Shown: one piece after another, positions 45,294 to 52,232 of the stretch
Layout: each line of letters begins with the position of its first letter
Position numbering within the stretch: position 1 is the stretch's first letter
Assembly (NCBI GenBank): GCA_031362985.1
Contig: JANLTO010000017.1
Span: 80,883 to 144,882 of the forward strand
Source: SHZL01 sp031362985
GTDB lineage: Bacteria > Pseudomonadota > Gammaproteobacteria > Xanthomonadales > SZUA-36
Length of the DNA stretch: 64,000 nucleotides
Direction of reading: 5' to 3'
Made by a program: the position numbers and the translations under genes
Notes under the pieces: model-generated
What the model saw: the letters and a program-made list of their open reading frames with translations, nothing else
The model's database searches: none
Told to the model about the DNA's origin: nothing

Positions 45294-45728
45294 TCATTTG
45301 TTCACCGCTTGGATGAATTGATCGGCGGTGACAATAGGGCAAAAAAACGTGCCGGCAAGGCTCAGCAAATTCTGGTCACCCGTCACCAAAATATTGGCCT
45401 TTCCCGCCACCGCAAGCTGTAGAAATGGCACGTCGAGACGGTCGCGGCAAGGTGGCGTTTGGGGGGGCGGATTGGGAATAATGACGGTCTTGCAGCAAGG
45501 CAAATAGTCGGACAACAGTTCCTGCTGATCATCAGCCGTGAGTTTGAATTTTGGGTAGGCAAGCACCCGCATGAGTTCCGCCGCCGTATCCCGGGAAATC
45601 AGGGGCTGGATGCGCTGGCCCTGCCAGGCATGGCGCAACGGCGCTAATCTCCCTTGAGCGAATACCAGCGCTGACAGCACCAGGTTGGTATCAATCACAA
45701 CGCGTGGAGGACGCGCAGAGCGGCTCAT
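45294..45728 (-). CDS. PIN-domain toxin, COG1569-type (module 1)
   Basis: PIN-fold ribonuclease of 144 residues, of the group annotated as putative toxin-antitoxin toxin component. The acidic residues expected at the active site are in VVIDTNLVLSAL, in RDTAAELMRVL (Glu), and in LVTGDQNLLSL; a RDRLDVPFLQLAVAGKA segment carries the third. The antitoxin gene upstream overlaps it by 4 bases. Toxicity would come from RNA cleavage when the antitoxin is lost. Target RNA unknown. Confidence 0.87.
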   Translation of the reverse strand: MSRSARPPRVVIDTNLVLSALVFAQGRLAPLRHAWQGQRIQPLISRDTAAELMRVLAYPKFKLTADDQQELLSDYLPCCKTVIIPNPPPQTPPCRDRLDVPFLQLAVAGKANILVTGDQNLLSLAGTFFCPIVTADQFIQAVNK

Positions 45729-45973
45729 TTTCTACGCGTTGCTTTGATGTCTGGCGCCTTCCGCGCCCACGCTACGGCAGCGACAATGTCTTGTTCCTGC
45801 AAGCCCAGCTCCGCCAGTTTGGCGCGCACGGCATCGCCACGCTGTATGCGCACTGGGGTCAGCACGATTTGGCCATTGCGGGCTTCGACGTCAAAATATT
45901 CCGCAGGACCAACAGCGGCGGTCACGCTCTTGGGGAGGGTGAGTTGATTTTTCGAGGTCATTTTGGCAAGCAC
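45725..45973 (-). CDS. AbrB/SpoVT-domain antitoxin (module 1)
   Basis: An 82-residue antitoxin with the swapped-hairpin AbrB/MazE DNA-binding fold (MTSKNQLTLPKSVTAAVG) and a C-terminal toxin-binding tail. The GTG start at 45973 has a perfect GGAGG site at 45979-45983. Its stop overlaps the PIN toxin start by 4 bases. A perfect 13-base inverted repeat lies immediately upstream (45988-46014), the likely autoregulatory operator. Confidence 0.87.
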   Translation of the reverse strand: MLAKMTSKNQLTLPKSVTAAVGPAEYFDVEARNGQIVLTPVRIQRGDAVRAKLAELGLQEQDIVAAVAWARKAPDIKATRRK

Positions 45974-45987
45974 GATCGCCTCCGATG

Positions 45988-46014
45988 CATAAAGTAAGGA
46001 ATCCTTACTTTATG
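45988..46014. promoter_or_regulatory. Perfect palindrome, likely operator of toxin-antitoxin module 1
   Basis: Arms CATAAAGTAAGGA and TCCTTACTTTATG match at all 13 positions around a single central A. It ends four bases from the ribosome site of the antitoxin gene, so repressor binding would block the promoter. AbrB-type antitoxins bind such inverted repeats. Confidence 0.75.
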
Positions 46015-46230
46015 CCATTTGCCGCGAAGCATCAAGCGGTACCGTACTTTCGGTACGGGACTTTCCAGCAACCCTTCCGTCCATAACAGCCCACTCACCA
46101 GGGATTGCGTCGGCAGGCTTTCGAGCGCAGCGGGGGTGATCAGGCCGTCGTCCACAACAATACTGCGTATCACAACGATGAGCGTGTCCTCGTCATCCAG
46201 AGTTTTGCTACTCGTCAGAAATGGCGACAG

Positions 46231-46650
46231 CTATTCGCCAGGTACAACGACTGCGGGCGTAACTCCCAAACGTTTGGCCCGGCGCGCGAATCGACGGTTA
46301 TCGAAGCTCATGAGTTCCGTGCAGTGGCTGCTGGCCAGCAGATGTAGCGCATCGGCGAAATCCAAACCCTCTGTATGCCAAGCCAGGGCATCGGCGATGC
46401 GCGACCATTGCTCAACGCTGACATTGGGCAGCCCAAGCAGATGGTTGACGACCCGCACGAAGTCCTCGGCCGCGAACCCATAAAATGCGCGCAGGACCCA
46501 TTCGAGCTCAAGGATCACCGTCAGGGGTACAAACACCTGGGGGGATTCGCGCAGAAGTCGATTGGCGATTGGACGTTGTCTGGCAGCCTCAGGATCAGCC
46601 GGGTCATCCACATAGAAACGCGCCAGGATGTTGGTATCAAGGGCGATCAT
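46231..46650 (-). CDS. vapC: VapC-type PIN-domain toxin (module 2)
   Basis: A 139-residue PIN ribonuclease. Active-site acids fall in MIALDTNILARF, in VILELEWVLRAFYGF (Glu), and in GLDFADALHLLAS; SFDNRRFARRAKRLG completes the VapC C-terminus. The ATG at 46650 overlaps the antitoxin by 14 bases, the usual vapBC coupling; the longer frame to 46746 runs through the antitoxin gene. It differs from the toxin at 45294, which belongs to another PIN branch. Confidence 0.9.
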   Translation of the reverse strand: MIALDTNILARFYVDDPADPEAARQRPIANRLLRESPQVFVPLTVILELEWVLRAFYGFAAEDFVRVVNHLLGLPNVSVEQWSRIADALAWHTEGLDFADALHLLASSHCTELMSFDNRRFARRAKRLGVTPAVVVPGE

Positions 46651-46897
46651 CTTGCGCTTCCCGCATGGCGAGGGCGACATCAAAATCTGCAAGCCGGCGT
46701 TTGCCCGGGCGCTTGCAGACCAGCATGCCAAAACCGCCTTCGGCATTGGTTTGAACCACCTGGCGCTTTACCTCGGCGTGGATGACATGACCTGCCAGAC
46801 TGAAATCGAGTTGACAGCCGGGGTTGATGCCCAGGCGGCGACGGATTTCCACCGGAATGACGACTTGACCTTTATCGGATACGGTGACGGTTGGCAT
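46637..46897 (-). CDS. vapB: VapB-type AbrB-domain antitoxin (module 2)
   Basis: An 86-residue antitoxin with an N-terminal AbrB/MazE domain (TVTVSDKGQVVIPVEIRRRL) and a C-terminal, Arg/Asp-rich tail (GKRRLADFDVALAMRE) that should wrap around the toxin. It overlaps vapC by 14 bases. Upstream, 46911-46925 is the inverted repeat TCTTAC/GTAAGA around ATG, a likely operator. Confidence 0.9.
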   Translation of the reverse strand: MPTVTVSDKGQVVIPVEIRRRLGINPGCQLDFSLAGHVIHAEVKRQVVQTNAEGGFGMLVCKRPGKRRLADFDVALAMREAQDDRP

Positions 46898-46910
46898 GGC
46901 AGTATTCCCC

Positions 46911-46925
46911 TCTTACATGGTAAGA
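46911..46925. promoter_or_regulatory. Inverted repeat upstream of vapB, likely operator
   Basis: TCTTAC and GTAAGA separated by ATG, 13 bases before the vapB start codon. Related in core (TTAC/GTAA) to the module 1 palindrome, which suggests similar DNA recognition by the two antitoxins. Confidence 0.5.
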
Positions 46926-47077
46926 ATATGGTAGCACACAGCATCACTCCGGCAACAGGCTGGGCGACATTTTCATGGCTGCGTCAGTCGGGGAAGTATC
47001 TGGTTGGGTTTCACGCGGGTGACTTCTGCCTGCCCGGCGGGTAAATTGAGGTCTCGCATTAATAACAGGAGTCAAAC

Positions 47078-47245
47078 ATGGGCCAGATCAGCGTAAATCA
47101 GGTGGGTTGGCACGGCGTAGGGTTCGGTTCCGCGCTGGCCATGGCGGTGTCTTTCAACGTCAACCACTCGCTGGGGTGGGCCATCCTGCACGGTCTGTTC
47201 GGCTGGTTTTACTTGATTTATTACGCTATTTTCGTCAACGGCTGA
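47078..47245 (+). CDS. Small membrane protein (55 residues), unknown function
   Basis: Short gene with a strong ribosome site (AACAGGAGTCAAAC) and an ATG at 47078. The sequence has one or two hydrophobic stretches: FGSALAMAVSFNVNHSLGWA and ILHGLFGWFYLIYYAIFVNG. The NHS.GWAI.HG..GW.Y.IYY pattern recalls small conserved membrane proteins of other bacteria, from memory only. It lies 27 bases upstream of the SoxB-like gene and is likely co-expressed with it. I infer a role as a membrane partner, without direct support. Confidence 0.75.
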   Translation: MGQISVNQVGWHGVGFGSALAMAVSFNVNHSLGWAILHGLFGWFYLIYYAIFVNG

Positions 47246-47272
47246 GCCGCCGACCATTCGGTCAGGAGGCCT

Positions 47273-48511
47273 ATGCGAACGTATTCCGGTTTTTCATTGC
47301 TGCGCGGCGCCCTGGGCGGGCACTGGCCGCGGGCGTGGCGCAATGCAGCGCCGCAGAAACACTACGACGTAGTCATTGTGGGCGCCGGCGGGCATGGCCT
47401 GGCAACCGCCTACTACCTGGCGAAATACCAGGGCGTTAAGCGCGTTGCCGTGCTGGAAAAAGGCCATCTTGGCAGCGGCAATTCGGGGCGCAATACGCAG
47501 GTGTGCCGCTCCAATTATTTCTACCCGGAAAGTGGCGCTTTCTACGAACACTCGCTAAAACTGTACGAAAACCTCGCCGGCGAACTCAACATGAATATCA
47601 TGTTCAGCCAGCGCGGCATCCTGGTGCTGTGCAACAGTCCGCACGAAATGGACCTGTGTCGCCGCTGGGTCAATGCCATTCATATGAATGGCATAGATTC
47701 AGAGATGCTGTCGCGGGAAGAAATCAAAAAATACATACCACACATCAACCTGGATTGCCGCTTCCCGGTGTACGGTGGCTTTATCCAGAAACGCGGGGGC
47801 ATTGCCCGTCACGACGCCGTGGTATGGGGTTATGCCCGTGCTGCATCGGCAGCGGGCGTGGATATCGTGCAGCAATGTGAAGTCACGGGCATGAACACCT
47901 CGGACAGTCGCGTCACTGCATTGGAAACCACCCGCGGGACGATAACAGCCGACCGCTTTGCACTGTGCGTGGCCGGCCACAGCGGGCATTTGGCGGCCAT
48001 GGCCGGCCTGCGTCTGCCCATCACCAGTGTGGCACTGCAGGCGATGGTCACCGAACCAGTCAAGCCTATGCTCGATGTGGGCCTCATGTCCGGGCGCATC
48101 CATGTGTATGTCAGTCAGTCGGATCGGGGAGAACTGGTGATTGGCGGCGGCGCTGACCTGTATAACTCTTACGCCCAAAGAGGCGGCTTGCTGGTACAAG
48201 AGGAGACCATGCAGGCGCTACTGGAATTACTGCCCGCCCTGGGGCGCTTGCGCATGATGCGTCAGTGGGCGGGTATCTGCGACATGGCGTCCGATGTCAG
48301 TCCCATCGTGGGCAAAACACCGCTGGAAAACCTGTACGTCTCAACCGGCTGGGGTACCGGGGGCTACAAGGCCATTCCGGCAGGCGGTGACACGCTGGCC
48401 TACACCATTGCGCACGATGAACCCCATTCCCTGTTGCGACCATTCCAGTTAGAACGATTCACCACCGGGCGGCTGATCGATGAAGGGGCGGCATCGGGGG
48501 TGGCGCACTAG
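47273..48511 (+). CDS. soxB: Sarcosine oxidase beta-subunit-like FAD oxidoreductase (SoxB)
   Basis: Flavoprotein of the DAO superfamily, 412 residues. The FAD dinucleotide-binding motif is VVIVGAGGHGLATAYYLAK (about residues 33-51), followed by GHLGSGNSGRNTQV. GGIARHDAVVWGYARA holds the histidine that covalently binds FMN in heterotetrameric sarcosine oxidases. The C-terminal SPIVGKTPLENLYVSTGWGT is also typical. The partner subunits SoxD, SoxA and SoxG are not nearby, so it may act alone or with unlinked subunits, on an N-methyl amino acid or related amine. It follows the 55-residue membrane protein. Confidence 0.88.
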   Translation: MRTYSGFSLLRGALGGHWPRAWRNAAPQKHYDVVIVGAGGHGLATAYYLAKYQGVKRVAVLEKGHLGSGNSGRNTQVCRSNYFYPESGAFYEHSLKLYENLAGELNMNIMFSQRGILVLCNSPHEMDLCRRWVNAIHMNGIDSEMLSREEIKKYIPHINLDCRFPVYGGFIQKRGGIARHDAVVWGYARAASAAGVDIVQQCEVTGMNTSDSRVTALETTRGTITADRFALCVAGHSGHLAAMAGLRLPITSVALQAMVTEPVKPMLDVGLMSGRIHVYVSQSDRGELVIGGGADLYNSYAQRGGLLVQEETMQALLELLPALGRLRMMRQWAGICDMASDVSPIVGKTPLENLYVSTGWGTGGYKAIPAGGDTLAYTIAHDEPHSLLRPFQLERFTTGRLIDEGAASGVAH

Positions 48512-48530
48512 CACAAGATGTGAGCCAGGG

Positions 48531-49595
48531 TTATTCGAAACCGTTACGGAACAGGAAGGAGTACTCGTAGGCTCCCAGGTCTACCGTGCCCGATTGTACC
48601 CGCGTCAGGCCGTCAAGATCGAGCGAACTCAGGCCGCCGAGCGGGCTGTTCGTGCCGATGTCAATCAAGGGTGACCACGAGAGAAGGCGAAAATCGTTGG
48701 CACCAAAGAATTTCGGATCGACGCTGAGGTTGCCACTGCTGCCGGCAGCAGGGGTCCCGGAGATCCCCTGGATGTCGTTGCTGACCAACAGCAGATCCGG
48801 CCCGTACAGATCGCTTTGTGTCCCGCTGGTGTTATTCCAGAATATGTTGTTGGTGAGCGTCAAGGTGTTGGTACCGGCCGGCAGGAAGGCTGCATAAGAG
48901 GTGCCATCCTGGGGCGATATGTTGCCGGTCACGGTGTTGTTGGCGACGTAGCTGAGGTTGTTGTTGCCAAATACGTGCATGGCCGCACCTTGGGGCGCCG
49001 TGTTGCCGACAAACAGGTTGTTGCGCACGGTAATGGTGCCGCCGGAGCTTGAAGCCACCAAACCACCACCCAGGGTCGAGGCGTAATTGTTGCGAAAGAT
49101 GCAACGCTCTACCAGCACATCAAAGGTGGCTCCGGCCGAGGCGAGGATGTACAGGCCGCCGCCACGGTCATTGGCGAAATCCACGTATTCGCGGTAGCCG
49201 TTCTGAAAGCTCAGATTGCGCACGGTGATCGATCCCGCACCCGCCGCGTGCCACAACTGCATGCCGCCGCGGACGCCCTCACCATCGATTACGGTTAGCG
49301 CGGGGTCGGTGGACTGTGTCTGGCAGGGGACGGCCATCGTGCTAATCCAGCCCCCATCGATCGTGATTGAGTCGCCACTGGCAAATGCCCCGCTGGCGCC
49401 AAAGGGGTTGGTGGCCGGCTTGTACGTGCCAGCGCGAATCTTGATGGTGTCGACTGTGTTGCCATTGCCAATGGACGTAACCAGGGCTGCTTCCAGCTCC
49501 GCCGCGGTGCCCACGCAGGCATTAAGGTCTACTCCACAATACGCGGTGTGTGACAAACAGAGCGAAAACGTGGTGACAAGAATCCTGGGAATCAT
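48531..49595 (-). CDS. Secreted parallel beta-helix (choice-of-anchor Q-like) protein
   Basis: A 354-residue exported protein: signal peptide (IPRILVTTFSLCLSHTAYC), then imperfect repeats rich in Asn and Gly with ITVRN, FVGNTAP and NIFWNNTSGT, typical of a right-handed beta-helix (pectate-lyase/polymorphic outer-membrane fold). The late LSVDPKFFGANDFRLLSWSP and LIDIGTN segments match choice-of-anchor Q proteins. It ends in FLFRNGFE, a short tail I recall from many exported proteins in gammaproteobacteria. Ligand and role are unknown. It converges with soxB, 19 bases apart. Confidence 0.75.
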   Translation of the reverse strand: MIPRILVTTFSLCLSHTAYCGVDLNACVGTAAELEAALVTSIGNGNTVDTIKIRAGTYKPATNPFGASGAFASGDSITIDGGWISTMAVPCQTQSTDPALTVIDGEGVRGGMQLWHAAGAGSITVRNLSFQNGYREYVDFANDRGGGLYILASAGATFDVLVERCIFRNNYASTLGGGLVASSSGGTITVRNNLFVGNTAPQGAAMHVFGNNNLSYVANNTVTGNISPQDGTSYAAFLPAGTNTLTLTNNIFWNNTSGTQSDLYGPDLLLVSNDIQGISGTPAAGSSGNLSVDPKFFGANDFRLLSWSPLIDIGTNSPLGGLSSLDLDGLTRVQSGTVDLGAYEYSFLFRNGFE

Positions 49596-49712
49596 GCTGT
49601 GCGGGCTCCGGGGTGATCGTCCTGCAGAATAACCGCAGTTGAAACCGGGATCAAAAGATTTCTGATACGCGCTTTCCCGGCGAATTTTCGGGCTGCATGG
49701 ATCAGGCAGTGC

Positions 49713-50123
49713 CTAGAACGTTGCGCACACCGGCGTATCAACGCGCAGTACGGATTCCTGGTCGAACCTTTTCCGGTAGGCGTCAATCATCAGCGGTATG
49801 GCCTCGGCATCGCCGGGTCGAAGCAGACGGGAAATAATCCTGCTCGTTTCCGTAATCGTCTGTTTACTCTGACCGTCCAGCCAGAACCCGGTGCTTTCAA
49901 TCACGCTGAACCCCTGGGCAAAACGGGGAATCACTTGTGTCTGCAGAAATTCACTCCAGTCGTTCTCACTGACCGTTCCGCCCCCCGGCCGGCTCATGCC
50001 AAAAAACAACTCGGTCTCGGTCATGGGGCTGCCATCGCAGGCGGTGGCACTGGACTGCTCAACGCGGGTGGATGCGCACCCGGCCAGTTCGAGTACTGCT
50101 ATCAGCAGGAGTGTTTTATGCAT
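49713..50123 (-). CDS. DUF3574 domain lipoprotein
   Basis: A 136-residue lipoprotein; signal MHKTLLLIAVLELAGCASTR has the lipobox LAGC at residues 12-15. The mature domain has TETELFFGMSRPGGGTVSEN, WSEFLQTQVIPRFAQGFSV and the late YRKRFDQESVLRVDT, characteristic of DUF3574. The start at 50123 has AGGGA at the right distance. Function is unknown in the family; location is outer or inner membrane facing the periplasm. Confidence 0.85.
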   Translation of the reverse strand: MHKTLLLIAVLELAGCASTRVEQSSATACDGSPMTETELFFGMSRPGGGTVSENDWSEFLQTQVIPRFAQGFSVIESTGFWLDGQSKQTITETSRIISRLLRPGDAEAIPLMIDAYRKRFDQESVLRVDTPVCATF

Positions 50124-50426
50124 GATCATTCCCTGGAATCTCTGGCCTCCCGGCGGGCAAGCCAATGACTTGGCGAAGCAGATGCAGAGGCCTACCCCCT
50201 GGCCGTGGTTTCTGCTGTGCAGCCGATGAGGCGCAACATCAAGCTGGCAAGTCTAAATCAATAGCTGACTATGCATTAGTTGTTTCGCCAATAGAGGCCT
50301 ATACTGACCCGCACTCTTTTTTTTCAGGACGCTGAACACCGCAAAACCCAACGTGCTGAAAAACATAATGGTTTGTCGCTTGCTCGCCGCTTACCGCATT
50401 GGGGGCGAACGGGGAGAGAACATGCC

Positions 50427-50879
50427 ATGAAAGACACCTTACGCATCCTCTACGCAGAAGATAATCCCCAGGACGCAGATCTGACGCGATCCCATTTCGC
50501 CGAGTTTGCACCCCATCTGGAACTACACATCGCAGGCACCGGCAAAGAGTGCCTGGCCCGGTTGCAGGCAGGTGCGCACGATGTGCTCTTGCTCGACTTT
50601 CGCTTACCCGACATGGAGGGCCTGGAGGTACTGAAAACATTGGTTGCGCGGGAAATTCGCATACCAACGATCATGGTAACGGGCCTGGGTAACGAAGAAT
50701 TGGTGGTGAAGGCGTTGCGACTGGGGGCATCTGACTACGTTGCAAAACAAGCCGGTTACCTGGACACCCTGCCGGACATACTCAACGCAGCGTTTGCCGA
50801 AGCCCACGTGGGCGACGGGCTGGGGATAACTTCTGCCGCGTCTCCTTGGAAATCATTCCGTTTTACGATGTGCAACTGA
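50427..50879 (+). CDS. Response-regulator receiver protein with replaced C-terminus
   Basis: CheY-like receiver domain: acidic pair in ILYAEDNPQDADL, phosphoacceptor Asp57 in DVLLLDFRLPDMEG, switch Thr in TIMVTGLGNEE, and Lys in SDYVAKQAGY. The domain is whole at about residue 125, but the remaining 25 residues (SAASPWKSFRFTMCN) are the wrong frame of the neighbouring secreted-protein gene, so the original 3' part has been lost. Homologues of this type usually continue into PAS or histidine-kinase domains. The ATG at 50427 follows GGGAGAGAAC. Partner kinase not in the window. Confidence 0.8.
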   Translation: MKDTLRILYAEDNPQDADLTRSHFAEFAPHLELHIAGTGKECLARLQAGAHDVLLLDFRLPDMEGLEVLKTLVAREIRIPTIMVTGLGNEELVVKALRLGASDYVAKQAGYLDTLPDILNAAFAEAHVGDGLGITSAASPWKSFRFTMCN

Positions 50880-51451
50880 CCTGGCTGAGTCGCTGGAACG
50901 AATCACCGGTGAACAATCCGGCAGATGTCACCAACCAGGCCATTGCCGACAACAACACGCACAGCCGGGGTAATGCGGTGCGTACCGCAGGCACCGGGCT
51001 AAGCACGGTGGACGCCAAGATTCATCCCGCGAACCTGGGTTTGACCGCGACGGACCCCATCGATCTGGGCTACACCGCGGCGCTGAAGAACAAAAACCTG
51101 TACCTGCAGGTGCAAAATACCAATGCTCCACCGGCTTTGAACGAGTACCTGATCTCGGGCACAATTTCTTCAACCATCAATGGCTTCAAGGCCTCTGATG
51201 TGGAGATCAGCTTTACTGACTCACAGTGCAACCGCACCAACACGGGTTATACCTGCCTGCTGGAAACCGGCACCAACAATCCCCGCCTGACCGTTACCAA
51301 TTACTACAAGATCAACCAGACCCGGCTTGGTTGCAGCACGGTATTAACCACCAACGGCAATCAAACGGGCGCGTCCGGCTGGACACGTTTTGAACTTCCC
51401 AGCAGCGCAACGTCTGTCGCCAATATCGTGATCAAGGCAGGCAGTTGCTGA
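50846..51451 (+). pseudogene. Beheaded secreted-protein gene fused to response-regulator gene
   Basis: A frame of 201 codons from a TTG at 50846. It has no signal peptide or ribosome site and begins abruptly with SLEIIPFYDVQLTWLSRWN after a segment (GDNFCRVS) that also reads well as protein upstream of any start codon. The rest (TNQAIADNNTHSRGNAVRTA, ISSTINGFKASDVEISF, CNRTNTGYTCLL) looks like the Asn/Thr-rich C-terminal half of an exported protein with paired cysteines. I infer that a deletion joined it to the response-regulator gene near 50810-50830. Family unknown. Confidence 0.55.
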
Positions 51452-51496
51452 GTAAAGTACTTCAATCACAAGGAACACCTTAAGGGAGAAACAGAG

Positions 51497-52123
51497 ATGG
51501 GCATGGCAAGGGGGCTGGAAGCGCTGATGGACAGTTACCAGGATTTCAATATCGGTGACCTGCAACGTAATTTTGACCAGGACAAGACAGTGGAACTCGT
51601 TAAGAAACCGGTTGCCCGGTATTCCTACGCACTGATGCGCGCCGCCCTGAATGTATTTGTACATCATAATTTTGCCGAACACCTGAACACCCTGGCATTT
51701 GACTGCACCAGTTTCGCTGTGGATGTGCAAAGATACGTCCCACAGGTGTGGCCGTACTACCTGGAGGAAGCACAGGACTCACTGCAGTCGGTAAAAATCC
51801 TGCAACTGCATGAGTTGGAATTCAAGGACTGGTTGCCCAAGGGCCAAAACGCTTTTGGAGCCTGGCATCGGTTTGATTTCGCCGACTTCCAGCTCGATGT
51901 TTTGTTCCAGTTGTCCAACTTCAAAGCGCGGCTGGGCGGGTTCACCGGCTTGTGTTTCCTGGACAATGACCAGAACATTAAGTACGAGCGTCAGGCGATG
52001 CAGGCAGACAGCTGCCATAACCTGGGTTCTTTACATCTGCAGTCTGTCACTGACGAAATTCTCGATGCGCTGGGTATCTCACCCGAGTCAGCCATTTCCG
52101 CCATCAAGTGGCAGATGCGTTAG
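51497..52123 (+). CDS. Hypothetical protein, 208 residues
   Basis: I do not recognise the family. The ATG at 51497 has a clear AAGGGAGAA ribosome site, so the gene is probably expressed. The protein is soluble, without signal peptide or membrane segment, Phe- and Leu-rich and mildly acidic, with segments such as ALMRAALNVFVHHNFAEHLN and FDFADFQLDVLFQLSNFKAR, and a C-terminal helix SVTDEILDALGISPESAISA. It stands alone between a gene fragment and the convergent M16 protease gene, whose end lies 109 bases away. Confidence 0.7.
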   Translation: MGMARGLEALMDSYQDFNIGDLQRNFDQDKTVELVKKPVARYSYALMRAALNVFVHHNFAEHLNTLAFDCTSFAVDVQRYVPQVWPYYLEEAQDSLQSVKILQLHELEFKDWLPKGQNAFGAWHRFDFADFQLDVLFQLSNFKARLGGFTGLCFLDNDQNIKYERQAMQADSCHNLGSLHLQSVTDEILDALGISPESAISAIKWQMR

Positions 52124-52232
52124 GGCCCAGAGGGATCGCTCCAAAAAGATGCCATGTCGGGTGGAGTACTGAATGACCGACGAAATGAATGACGTCGGCG
52201 ATGACCCGTAATGGACGGGATGACCCTGGCGC

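Noticed and set aside
45958..46173. Minus-strand open frame of 71 codons upstream of toxin-antitoxin module 1
   Set aside because: It runs across the palindromic operator and ribosome site of the antitoxin gene and shows no family resemblance; most likely chance.
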